Origin: an uncultured Pseudomonadota bacterium
Lineage (GTDB): Bacteria; Myxococcota_A; UBA796; UBA9615
Assembly: GCA_937891735.1 (NCBI GenBank)
Contig: CALAGR010000369.1
Location: 1 to 33,381 of the forward strand
Length of the DNA: 33,381 bases
Direction of reading: 5' to 3'
Position numbers and translations under genes: made by a program. Below are positions 24,201 to 31,768 of the stretch, in pieces. How positions within the stretch are numbered: the first letter of the stretch is position 1; the number at the start of each line of letters is the position of its first letter. The notes beneath the pieces were generated by a model that ran no database searches, was not told the DNA's origin, and saw only the letters and a program-made list of their open reading frames with translations.

Positions 24201-24707
24201 CTAGATCAGGACGTCGAGCCAGCCGGAGTCCGGATCGTTGCCCGGCGCGTCCAGGCCGCCCTGGAACTGGATGTGGTGGGCGATGTGCTTGCCCACGAAG
24301 GTGCCCTGGGAGCCCGCCGGCAGCCGCACCTGACCCTCGAACGTGTAGGTCTGGCCGCCTTCCAGCGTCTGCTGCCCGGCGATGTCCACCCGGCCCGAGA
24401 ACGACTCCTCCTTGTGCTCGATCAGCCGGCCCTGGCCCATGGCCTGGCCCGCGAGCTGCGACGGATCCGACATCGCGCCCAGCTGGCCGGCCTTGCCCTT
24501 GAGCCTGGCGGGGTCGATCTTCATCGTCTCCAGGCCGCGGAGCAGCACGTAGACCGCCTTGATGTCCATGTTGCCGTCGCCCACGACCGCAGTGACGGTC
24601 ACGGGGATCGTGCCGTTGGCCTCGGCCTCGCCGATCTGCATCGTCACCTTGGCGCCGCCGCCGGTCACCGCGTTCGCCATCTGCTTCATCTTGTCGAAGA
24701 AACCCAT
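24201..24707 (-). CDS. Conserved hypothetical protein, arrestin/Spo0M-like fold suspected
   Basis: A 168-aa protein opening MGFFDKMKQMANAVTGGGAK, behind a clear GGGAGGGGAG site 5-6 nt upstream of the ATG. The body is beta-rich (KVTMQIGEAEANGTIPVTV, then DIKAVYVLLRGLE and TYTFEGQVRLP), and near the C-terminus it has HHIQFQGGLDAPGNDPDSGW. A short N-terminal helix, alternating strands and the closing DPDSGW resemble arrestin-fold proteins related to sporulation-control protein Spo0M. No signal peptide or enzyme motif. Function unknown; the fold assignment is by eye and tentative. Confidence 0.7.
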   Translation of the reverse strand: MGFFDKMKQMANAVTGGGAKVTMQIGEAEANGTIPVTVTAVVGDGNMDIKAVYVLLRGLETMKIDPARLKGKAGQLGAMSDPSQLAGQAMGQGRLIEHKEESFSGRVDIAGQQTLEGGQTYTFEGQVRLPAGSQGTFVGKHIAHHIQFQGGLDAPGNDPDSGWLDVLI

Positions 24708-24776
24708 CGAAGACTCCCCTCCCGCGGCGGAATGAGGGTGCCGGGGACCGGAACGGTAACGCGTTTCGGGGTCGAG

Positions 24777-24811
24777 GTCAGGGCGTTGCGGTCAGGGCGT
24801 TGCGGTCAGGG
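24777..24811. repeat. 14-bp tandem repeat, 2.5 copies
   Basis: GTCAGGGCGTTGCG runs 24777-24790 and 24791-24804, and GTCAGGG follows to 24811. It lies in the 117-nt gap between two minus-strand genes. Possibly a slippage product; no function evident. Confidence 0.7.
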
Positions 24812-24824
24812 CCCCGCGCGTCGC

Positions 24825-25361
24825 CTACTGGGCATGGGGCGCGGCAGAGCCCGTCCTCCGCTCCCAGGTGGCGGCATCGACGACCTCCTGCCGGAATCGC
24901 CCATGGCAGTCGTTACACACCGCGATGGTCTCGCCGAGCGCGCGCAGGACCCCATCGCGGTCCTTCGCCTTGGCGGCCTCCTGGATCCCGCTGGCGGCGC
25001 GATGAAACTCGACGCCCTTCTCAGGGAACCCGGGGGCGCCAGAGCCCATGTGGTCGCAGCGGTTCGCGAGGTCCTCCGTGTAGGCGATGCGCGATGCGCT
25101 TCGGCTGACTGCGTCGAAGTCGCCCTCCGCCAGCGCAGCCGTGATCTCCTGGACCACGAGGAGGTGGTCCAACATGTCCGCCTTCATGTGACGGGCCATC
25201 ATGGGCAGGAGCGGGACCGGAGTCCGCGAATCCATCGCAGCGAGCGCGGCGTGCGGGGAGTCGGCGCGAGGGGCGGCCGTCTCGGGCTGGTCCGGGCCCT
25301 CCTGGCCCGCGCACCCGATCAACAGGCCGAGGGCCAGGAGCGTCGGCAAGGTCCAGCTCAT
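24825..25361 (-). CDS. Lipoprotein with a CxxCH heme-binding motif
   Basis: A 178-aa protein whose ATG (25361) overlaps the NeuA-like stop by 4 nt. The N-terminus MSWTLPTLLALGLLIGCAGQ is a lipoprotein signal with the lipid-carrying cysteine at Cys17. The mature part is mostly helical, and near the end it has CNDCH (149-153), a c-type heme attachment motif. That suggests a small four-helix cytochrome c'-like protein held at the membrane facing the periplasm. Its translational coupling to a nonulosonic-acid operon is unexpected and may only reflect co-transcription. The long frame continuing upstream in the same phase is a shadow of neuA. Confidence 0.75.
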   Translation of the reverse strand: MSWTLPTLLALGLLIGCAGQEGPDQPETAAPRADSPHAALAAMDSRTPVPLLPMMARHMKADMLDHLLVVQEITAALAEGDFDAVSRSASRIAYTEDLANRCDHMGSGAPGFPEKGVEFHRAASGIQEAAKAKDRDGVLRALGETIAVCNDCHGRFRQEVVDAATWERRTGSAAPHAQ

Positions 25362-26053
25362 CGAGCCTCCAGCAGGGCCTGCGCGACCCTCAGGTCCGCG
25401 GGCTCGTCCACGTCCACGCTGCGCTCCCGCGGCATGACCAACCCGGCCGTCTCGTCGCTCAGGAAGCTGCGCGTGCGCCGCAGCCAGTCCACCCGGGCGA
25501 CGTACACCGCGCCGTTGAGCACGTAGACGGGTCCTGCGTCCTGTCGGCGGGAGGGGCGCGTGGCGGGATCGAGCAGCGGCTCCATGCGCGCGTCGGCCGC
25601 GAGCCGGAACATCCACCACGGCGACTTGTCGGCGGCCACCACCGACACCGCGGCGGGCGCACCCGCGGCGCACAGGGCGGCGGCACCGTCGATGTCCGCG
25701 GCGGAGCGCAGGGGCGAGGTGGGCTGGAGCAGCACCACCCACTCGTAGCGATCCCCCTGCATCTCGAGCGCGTCCAGGGCGTGCAGCACAGGATCGACGC
25801 CGGGCGTGTCGTCCTGCGCGAGCGCGTCGGGTCGCACGAAGGGCGTGTCGAGCCCGGCGGCGCGACCAGCGGCCAGGATCTCGGCGTCCTCGCTGCTGAG
25901 CACGATCCGGTCGATCACCTGGCTGCCGCGCGCCGCCTCGGCGGTCCACTCCAGCAGCGACTGCCCCCCCACCCTCACCAGGTTCTTCCTGGGGATCCCG
26001 CGGCTGCCGCCCCGCGCCGGGACCACCGCGAGCACGCGTCCCCCGGCGATCAC
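25358..26053 (-). CDS. neuA: CMP-sialic/nonulosonic acid synthetase (cytidylyltransferase)
   Basis: A 231-aa protein starting at GTG 26053 (GTGA overlap with the NeuB-like stop). It has the CTP-binding N-terminus VLAVVPARGGSRGIPRKNL (7-25), LQPTSPLR and the metal-binding VDVDEPADL near the C-terminus, as in CMP-N-acetylneuraminate synthetases. It transfers CMP to a nine-carbon sugar acid made by the adjacent gene products, giving the glycosyltransferase donor. Whether the sugar is N-acetylneuraminic, legionaminic or a related acid cannot be told from sequence by eye. Family certain; substrate open. Confidence 0.9.
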   Translation of the reverse strand: MIAGGRVLAVVPARGGSRGIPRKNLVRVGGQSLLEWTAEAARGSQVIDRIVLSSEDAEILAAGRAAGLDTPFVRPDALAQDDTPGVDPVLHALDALEMQGDRYEWVVLLQPTSPLRSAADIDGAAALCAAGAPAAVSVVAADKSPWWMFRLAADARMEPLLDPATRPSRRQDAGPVYVLNGAVYVARVDWLRRTRSFLSDETAGLVMPRERSVDVDEPADLRVAQALLEAR

Positions 26054-27144
26054 GGTGCGAGCTCGGCGGCGTCGATGGCCTCGTCCTCGGCGTAGTCACG
26101 GCGCGCCGGCCGGTCCACGAGGTCCCAGATCCGCATGGGGGACAGGCCCGACTCGGGGCGCTTGCACGCGAGATCGTCCGGCGAAAACGGGGTGCCGGCG
26201 CGGATCGGGCGGGCGGCGACGATGCCCTTGCGCGCGATGGCCCTGTTGCCGAGCTCGGACTCCGCGGGGGCCTTGGCCCCGTCCCCCAGCGCCGCCTCGA
26301 CCTGCCGGATCGCCGTCACCATCGCCGCGAGCTGGGCCGGCTCCAGGGAGGCCCGGTGATCGGGGCCGGGCAGCGTCCGGTCCAGCGTGAGGTGCTTTTC
26401 GACCACGGTCGCGCCCCGGGCCACGGCGGCGATGGCCACGGCGATCCCCGGGGTGTGATCGGACAGCCCCACGGCCACGCCGAAGCGCTGGCCGAGCGTT
26501 CGCATCGCGCGCAGGTTCACGTCCGCAAAAGGCGCCGGGTACTCCGTCGTGCACTGCAGCAGGACCAGCCGCTGGCTCACGAGCCGTCGGCCAGCCTCGG
26601 ACGCCAGCGCCTGGGCGAACCGCTCCCGTCGCGGGCGGGCATCGTCGTCGGTCCAGCCCCAGGCCAGCACCCCCACCGCTTCCTCCACCTCCTGCATCGT
26701 GGCCATGCCCGTGGACAGGATCAGCGGCAGCCCCGTGCGCGCCGCCGCGAGCAACAGCGGGCCGTTGGTCAGCTCCCCGGAGCCCAGCTTGAGCCGGTCC
26801 AGACCCAGGTCGTTCACCAGGAACGCCAGGGACTCGTGGTCGAACGGCGTCGACAGGAACGCGATGTCGCGGTCGGCGCAGCGCTGGATCAGCTCGACGT
26901 GGGCCGCCGGGGACAGCTCCAGGCGCCGCAGCATCTGCCGCTGGGACTCGCCCGCGTCCGTCGTCTGCTGCTGGTAAGCTGCCTTCTGGGCGCTCGCGCT
27001 GGCCAGCTTGTCGGCCCGGAAGGTCTGGAACTTCACGCAGTCGGCGCCCGCGTCGGCGGCCGCGTCCACCAGCTGGCGGGCGAGGTCCAGATCGCCGTTG
27101 TGGTTCACCCCCGCTTCGGCGATGACCAACGTGCTGCCGATCAC
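26050..27144 (-). CDS. neuB: N-acetylneuraminate/nonulosonate synthase
   Basis: A 364-aa protein starting at GTG 27144 in a GTGA overlap with the NeuC-like stop. The N-terminal TIM barrel has IAEAGVNHNGDL, DCVKFQTF, STPFDHESL, KLGSGELTN, LSTGMAT, LQCTTEYPAP, GLSDHTPG and EKHLTLDR, all typical of NeuB-type synthases. These condense phosphoenolpyruvate with an N-acyl hexosamine. A C-terminal SAF (antifreeze-like) domain begins near 290 with ARKGIVAARPI. Possible family alternatives are LegI or PseI (legionaminic, pseudaminic); with a NeuC-type epimerase next to it, the sialic or legionaminic route is more likely than the pseudaminic one. Confidence 0.92.
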   Translation of the reverse strand: MIGSTLVIAEAGVNHNGDLDLARQLVDAAADAGADCVKFQTFRADKLASASAQKAAYQQQTTDAGESQRQMLRRLELSPAAHVELIQRCADRDIAFLSTPFDHESLAFLVNDLGLDRLKLGSGELTNGPLLLAAARTGLPLILSTGMATMQEVEEAVGVLAWGWTDDDARPRRERFAQALASEAGRRLVSQRLVLLQCTTEYPAPFADVNLRAMRTLGQRFGVAVGLSDHTPGIAVAIAAVARGATVVEKHLTLDRTLPGPDHRASLEPAQLAAMVTAIRQVEAALGDGAKAPAESELGNRAIARKGIVAARPIRAGTPFSPDDLACKRPESGLSPMRIWDLVDRPARRDYAEDEAIDAAELAP

Positions 27145-28292
27145 GCGATCTCCAGATCCACGAACCCCTTGCGCAGCAGCCCCGCGGGGTCCTCGATCGC
27201 CTCCAGCACGGCGACGATCGCCTCGGAGGCGTGCCCGTCACCGTACGGGTTGTGGGCGTCGATCGTGTCCAGATCGAAGGCCTTGCGGATGGCGGCCTCG
27301 ATGGCTCCGCGCTCCGGCGGACAGTCGATCACGGTGCTGGCCCGCGGCCGTCCGTCCTGGCGGCCCCCGATGTTCACGGTGGGCACACACAGGCTCGGCG
27401 CTTCGTACAGCCCGCTGCTGCTGTTTCCGACGACCGCATCCACCGAGGCCATCGTCGACAGATAGCGGAGCTGGCCCAGGGACACGAAGGCGGCGGCGTT
27501 GTCGTGCTCGTCAGCCCAGGCGCGGGTGTGGGCGGCCAGGGCGGCGCCTCCCAGATCGGCGTTGGGCATGGTGACGATGACGCCGACGTCGGGTCCGAGG
27601 GCCTCCAGGGCGGCCAGCAGCTCGTCCAGGCGGGCGATGCCGTCGTCGAACGCGAGCGTCTCGGGGTGGTAGGTGACCAGCACGTTCCGGGTGAGCAGCG
27701 TGAAGCCCAGCTCCGCGTCGAGCTCCGCGCCATCCAGCAGCTGCATCGTGCGGATCGCGTCGATGCCGGGGCTGCCGACCTCGTGCACGCGGTCGGGGCG
27801 CTCGCCGAGCTGGCGCACCCGCCGCGCTGCATCGCGGTTGGTGACGAAGTGCACGTGCGACATCTTCGTGATGGCGTGGCGGATCGCGTCGTCCCAGGCC
27901 CCCTCGGTCAGGTCGCCGCCGCACAGATGGGCGACAGGGAGCCGGCACACCAGGGCGGCCTGGACCACGGCGAGGATCTCGAAGCGGTCGCCCAGCACGA
28001 GCACCAGATCGGGCGTCAGCGAGGCGAAGGCGCGAGCGAAGCCCTCGGTCGTGAGCCCCATGGAGCGGGCGATCCCGACGCTGCTGTCTTCGTGCACCTC
28101 GGCGGGGACCTGGGCGTGCACCGTGAAGCCATCGGCGACGATGCTGCGCAGGGTGCGGCCGTGGGCGTCCTCCAGATGGGTGCCGGTCACGCCGACCTGC
28201 AGGGTCAAGTGGCGGGACGCTTCGATGGCGCTCATCACCGGGCGCAAGAGGCCGTACTCGGCTCGGGAGCCGGTGACGACGCAGACCTTCAT
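27141..28292 (-). CDS. neuC: UDP-GlcNAc 2-epimerase (hydrolysing), NeuC-like
   Basis: A 383-aa protein starting at ATG 28292, opening MKVCVVTGSRAEYGLLRPVM, the characteristic N-terminus of NeuC/LegG epimerases. LVLGDRFEIL, HLCGGDLTEG, the central VTYHPET and GNSSSGLYEAP follow the family order. The enzyme releases UDP and inverts C2 to give ManNAc (or the diacetamido analogue in the legionaminate route), the substrate of the NeuB-like synthase. First gene of a four-gene minus-strand operon joined by 4-nt overlaps. In-frame codons upstream of 28292 do not extend the family homology. Confidence 0.92.
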   Translation of the reverse strand: MKVCVVTGSRAEYGLLRPVMSAIEASRHLTLQVGVTGTHLEDAHGRTLRSIVADGFTVHAQVPAEVHEDSSVGIARSMGLTTEGFARAFASLTPDLVLVLGDRFEILAVVQAALVCRLPVAHLCGGDLTEGAWDDAIRHAITKMSHVHFVTNRDAARRVRQLGERPDRVHEVGSPGIDAIRTMQLLDGAELDAELGFTLLTRNVLVTYHPETLAFDDGIARLDELLAALEALGPDVGVIVTMPNADLGGAALAAHTRAWADEHDNAAAFVSLGQLRYLSTMASVDAVVGNSSSGLYEAPSLCVPTVNIGGRQDGRPRASTVIDCPPERGAIEAAIRKAFDLDTIDAHNPYGDGHASEAIVAVLEAIEDPAGLLRKGFVDLEIA

Positions 28293-28368
28293 TGGGACAC
28301 CATGGGGGCATTTTCCCTCACCGCGCCCCCCGCGCAACCCCGTGCGCGCCGTTGGGTACCCTGCGGCG
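28293..28368. promoter_or_regulatory. Divergent intergenic region
   Basis: These 76 nt separate the neuC-like operon (minus) from the capsule-type glycosyltransferase (plus). They must hold both promoters unless transcription enters from elsewhere. I see no convincing -35/-10 pair on either strand, so this is assigned by gene layout alone. Confidence 0.4.
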
Positions 28369-29802
28369 GTGCCCCGCAACCCCGCCATCGAGCGTGTACT
28401 GAGCGACGAAGAGGCCGGTGGCCTGTGGTTCCGAGACCTGCTCGGCTACCCGGTGTGGTCGCTGGAGCGGCTGCGTCGCTACCGGTTGGAGGTGCTGCGC
28501 GACGACCAGGCGTCTGCCGGTGCGACCTCCCAGTCCAAGGGCCGGGCGCGGGTGGAGGCGGAGTGGACGGCGATTCGTGCCTCGCTCGCCGATCTGCGGC
28601 GCGGGGGGCCCGTCGAGCGCACGCGGCGCGGCCGGGACGTGTGGGTGCTGGGCAACACGACCTACCGGCGCAAGCTCGCCGATGGGCAGTGGCGCTGCAT
28701 CTTCGCCGACCACCTGCGGCGGCAGCTGGGAGACCGGCTGCTCTTCCTGGAGTTCAACGCGGCGCGCCTGCCGTCGCTCGAGCGGGAGGACGTCTGCTTC
28801 CTCGACGCGGTGCAGATCCCGCTGCTGACGGCAGCCCGGGTGACGGCCCCGGCGGTGGCGGCGGCCTGGTCGGTGCTGCGACGTCAGGACCTGCGCGCGT
28901 TCTCGGGGACGAGCTCCCGCCGGCTGGCGGACCGGGCGATCTACGGGCGCGGGCTGCTCGAGGTGGCTCGGCGCTGGATCGACGCTGCGCCGCCGGAGGC
29001 CATCTTCGTGCTCTGCGGGTACACGATGCACGGCCCGATCCAGCTGGCGGCGCGGGAGCGGGGGATCCCGATCATCGAGCTGCAGCACGGGATCGTGCAC
29101 GAGAGCCACGCGGGATATGTGCTGCCGGTGTTGCCGGCGTCGCGCACGCGCTCGCTGCCGCTGCCGGACCACCTGGTGGTGTTCGGGCAGTACTTCGGGC
29201 AGGTGCTGGAGCGGGAGAGCCCGCGCTGGGCCGGGCGGTGGACGGTGGGCGGGCACCCGTGGCTGCGGGCGAAGCGGGCCGAGGCGGCGGTCGCGTCGGT
29301 GGCGGGCAAGCTGCTGGTCTTGTTCTCGCAGTACGAGCTGGATGTGCGGATCCAGATCCGGGACGCCGCCGAGGCCGCTCGGATCGCGCTGGGGCCCGAG
29401 TGGCGGGTGGTGCTCAAGCCGCACCCCCGGGAGGCCGACGCCGCCGAGTTCTTCGCCAGCGCGGTGGCTGCGGGGGTGGAGCTGGCGGGGGCGAGCGACG
29501 ACTCGTACGGGTTGATGGCGCGAGCCGATCTGGCGGTGACCTCGTACTCCACGATCTGCATCGAGGCGCTCGCGTTTCCATGCCGCAGCGTGGTGCTGCC
29601 GTCGGACCGCTGGACCGAGGCGATCACCGATCTGATCGAGGCCGGGCTGATCGAGCGGGCGGCGGACGGCACCGAGCTGGCGGCGCTCGCGCAGCAGACG
29701 GGGGGCGGTGGGGATCGCGAGGCGGTGGCGCGGGACCTGTTCGGGATCGGGCTGGAGGAGCCGGACTTCGCGGCGATGATCCAGGGCGCGCTGCGACGCT
29801 GA
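28369..29802 (+). CDS. Capsule-polysaccharide type GT-B glycosyltransferase
   Basis: A 477-aa protein with start GTG 28369 (VPRNPAIERVLSDEEAG); GTG 28342 is an in-frame alternative. The C-terminal half carries IIELQHGIVH (LQHG at 238-241), LKPHP (349-353) and TSYSTICIEA (391-400). These are the hallmarks of capsule/CDP-glycerol-type transferases with a GT-B fold, where the late His/Ser region binds the nucleotide donor. The N-terminal ~130 residues are Arg-rich and helical. No TM helix, so probably cytoplasmic or membrane-peripheral. Its placement next to neuCBA makes it a candidate transferase for the CMP-activated acid; that link is inferred. Confidence 0.75.
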   Translation: MPRNPAIERVLSDEEAGGLWFRDLLGYPVWSLERLRRYRLEVLRDDQASAGATSQSKGRARVEAEWTAIRASLADLRRGGPVERTRRGRDVWVLGNTTYRRKLADGQWRCIFADHLRRQLGDRLLFLEFNAARLPSLEREDVCFLDAVQIPLLTAARVTAPAVAAAWSVLRRQDLRAFSGTSSRRLADRAIYGRGLLEVARRWIDAAPPEAIFVLCGYTMHGPIQLAARERGIPIIELQHGIVHESHAGYVLPVLPASRTRSLPLPDHLVVFGQYFGQVLERESPRWAGRWTVGGHPWLRAKRAEAAVASVAGKLLVLFSQYELDVRIQIRDAAEAARIALGPEWRVVLKPHPREADAAEFFASAVAAGVELAGASDDSYGLMARADLAVTSYSTICIEALAFPCRSVVLPSDRWTEAITDLIEAGLIERAADGTELAALAQQTGGGGDREAVARDLFGIGLEEPDFAAMIQGALRR

Positions 29803-29904
29803 GCGGGGGTGGCTGATCCCGTTCTTTCATCTGCGGCGACACACAGTACGGGCCCGCTGGCTCCTTGAGGTGACACCAACCCCGCACACGGGACAGGAGC
29901 ACTG

Positions 29905-30213
29905 ATGGAGTTCATGAACGTCGTTCGAATGCAGATCAAGCCAGGCCGCTTCGAGGAGTGGCGCGCCTTGATGGCGGCCAACTTCGCGGCTGCGAAGCAC
30001 ATGGGTGGAGTCCCCGGAATGATCGAGATCCGCCACGTGCAGTACGGCGAGGACAAGGTCTGCGTCGTCGGTCGGTGGGAGTCCAAGGCGGCGTTCGCCA
30101 AGGCCCGGCCCATGCTGGTCGCCAACCTCGACAAGTTCCGCCACGTCCTGGTCCCGAGCGACGCCGGCGACACGGATCCGATCGGCGGCGAGGTCATCTT
30201 CAGCACGGTCTGA
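29905..30213 (+). CDS. Small ABM-like (dimeric alpha/beta barrel) protein
   Basis: A 102-aa protein with AGGAG (29895-29899) 5 nt before ATG 29905. Layout: strand MNVVRMQIKPGR, helix FEEWRALMAANFAAAKHM, strand PGMIEIRHVQYGEDKVCVVGRW (in two parts), helix KAAFAKARPMLV, then a final strand EVIFSTV. This matches antibiotic-biosynthesis-monooxygenase-type dimeric barrels. These proteins range from quinone-modifying oxygenases to heme-degrading enzymes and mere binders; no substrate can be assigned. It stands alone with its own ribosome site. Confidence 0.7.
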   Translation: MEFMNVVRMQIKPGRFEEWRALMAANFAAAKHMGGVPGMIEIRHVQYGEDKVCVVGRWESKAAFAKARPMLVANLDKFRHVLVPSDAGDTDPIGGEVIFSTV

Positions 30214-30350
30214 GCGACCGGGGCTCAGCATCCGCGAGCCATGTGGTCGACGCGTCGCAGCAGGGTGGGGATCCGGTGTGGACCCGCCATGCTGCGCACG
30301 TGGGACGTTCGTGGTGCACGAAGGCCGGGAGTGCAGCGCACTCCGCCGGG

Positions 30351-30746
30351 TCACGCCCGACGTCGCCCGACGCTCCAGGTCCAGCGGCCGACGCGCTTCT
30401 GGTACGCGGAGTACTCGTCGCCGAAGGCCTGGGTGAGCGCGTCTTCCTCGGCTGGAATGACCCTGGCGTTCATGATCCACACCGGGATCGCCAGGAGCAC
30501 CAGGGGCCACGTGACGTTCATGAGCAGCGCCACGCCGATGTAGCCCGACGCCAGCGCGAGATACATCGGGTTGCGCGTCACGCGGTAGGGGCCGCTGGTC
30601 ACCAGCCTGCTCGCCATCGCGTGCGGGATGATCGTGGTCCGATGAGTCAGGAACAGCAGGGGCGCGGACACGATCAGGGCTGCGGCCACCAGCGTGCAGC
30701 CGACGCCGAGGACCAGCGCGAGCGCCGCCCACGAGGCCGGCAACAC
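30351..30746 (-). CDS. ICMT/PEMT-family membrane methyltransferase, short N-terminus
   Basis: From GTG 30746 the frame gives 131 aa. Two or three hydrophobic helices precede and follow the SAM-binding region: VTSGPYRVTRNPMYLAL, then EEDALTQAFGDEYSAYQKRV and a final RW. That order (GPYR..RNPMY, EE, FG-EY--Y) defines isoprenylcysteine carboxyl methyltransferase-like and phospholipid methyltransferase-like proteins. Bacterial members usually have ~150-220 residues with one or two more N-terminal helices, so this one looks shortened, or its start is elsewhere. Bacterial substrates are mostly unknown. The much longer frame to 31619 is antisense-type shadow over the next gene. Confidence 0.65.
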   Translation of the reverse strand: MLPASWAALALVLGVGCTLVAAALIVSAPLLFLTHRTTIIPHAMASRLVTSGPYRVTRNPMYLALASGYIGVALLMNVTWPLVLLAIPVWIMNARVIPAEEDALTQAFGDEYSAYQKRVGRWTWSVGRRRA

Positions 30747-30856
30747 ACGCTGGTGGCTGCGCTGCTCGGCCCCGACCTGACATGACCGTCGCCTGCTGAA
30801 CGCGCCACGAAGGCCGTGAGGTGCGCAGGCCGGACCCGTACTACGCCTCCAGACCC

Positions 30857-31768
30857 TCAGCCTCCTGCGAACTTCGGGCCGCGCCCCACCGCCGCCCGCG
30901 CGTACTCCTTGAGCCGCTCCCGCCCGTAGTAGGCGCGGATCTCCGGGTCCGGGCAGCGCTCCCCGCCACCGGCTGCCTCCTTCAGCCACGCCCGCGCGAA
31001 GTGGAACCCAGCGCTGCGGGGCGCCCGGGCCGAGTACGCCACGGTCCTCGCAGCGATCAGGAGCGGGTGGTGCCCCAGGAACCAGGCGTAACGGCCCTTT
31101 CGGGCGTACCCCGCTGCGGCTCCGAAGCGCGTCGCCGTCTCGCGCACCTGGACCGCCTCCAGGTCCGACACCAGCACACACCGCCAGCCCCGCAGCCGCG
31201 CCTTGACGTTCGCCGCCCCGTCGAAGCCCGGGTAGGGCGGCAGCCCGCCGATGGAGTCCAGGCACGCCACCTTGAAGAACTGCGTGCCCCCCCGCGGCAG
31301 ATCCTCCCGCTGGTACCGCTCGCGCACCACCCGCCCGTCGGGCATGCGCGAGTGCACGATGGAGCTGACGATCCCCATCAGCTCGTGGCTCTGCAGGGCC
31401 TCGGCGAGCCTGCGGTAGTGGTCCGGCGGCACCAGGATGTCCGCGTCGAGCACCCCGGCGTGGGCCGGCTGCCCCCCCGCATCCACCAGCGCCCGGATCG
31501 CCTGCTCGAGTCCCCACCGCTTGATGCGCGCGACGTGGGCCCCCAGGTACTCCGTGGCCGGCTCGGGCGCCCGCACGGCCACCATCCAGTCCCGGGTGGC
31601 GGCCTGCTCCTGCAGCCACTCCCAGGATCCGTCCGTGCTCCCGTCATCCACGACCAGCCACAGGGCGGCGCGGTGCTCCTGCCCCTCCAGGCCCGCCAGC
31701 AGCCCCGGCAGCGCATCCCGCTCGTCGCGGCACGGCGTGGTCAGGACGTAGGCGGGCAGCGCGGTCAT
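30857..31768 (-). CDS. Family 2 (GT-A) glycosyltransferase
   Basis: A 303-aa protein with ATG 31768 overlapping the upstream membrane protein's stop (ATGA). It has the GT2 nucleotide-binding start YVLTTPCRDERDALP, LVVDDGSTDGS (DDGSTD 41-46) and the metal-binding DAD (108-110, GVLDADILVPP). SSIVHSRMPDG and GGLPPYPGFDG suggest a binding pocket for the acceptor. No TM helices. Together with the membrane protein encoded upstream it probably builds or modifies a cell-surface glycan; sugar and acceptor unknown. Confidence 0.88.
   Translation of the reverse strand: MTALPAYVLTTPCRDERDALPGLLAGLEGQEHRAALWLVVDDGSTDGSWEWLQEQAATRDWMVAVRAPEPATEYLGAHVARIKRWGLEQAIRALVDAGGQPAHAGVLDADILVPPDHYRRLAEALQSHELMGIVSSIVHSRMPDGRVVRERYQREDLPRGGTQFFKVACLDSIGGLPPYPGFDGAANVKARLRGWRCVLVSDLEAVQVRETATRFGAAAGYARKGRYAWFLGHHPLLIAARTVAYSARAPRSAGFHFARAWLKEAAGGGERCPDPEIRAYYGRERLKEYARAAVGRGPKFAGG

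Noticed and set aside
27231..29816. 861-codon plus-strand frame across neuC and the glycosyltransferase
   Set aside because: Antisense to neuC and then out of frame with the GT-B gene that has the family motifs; Gly/Arg-rich shadow.
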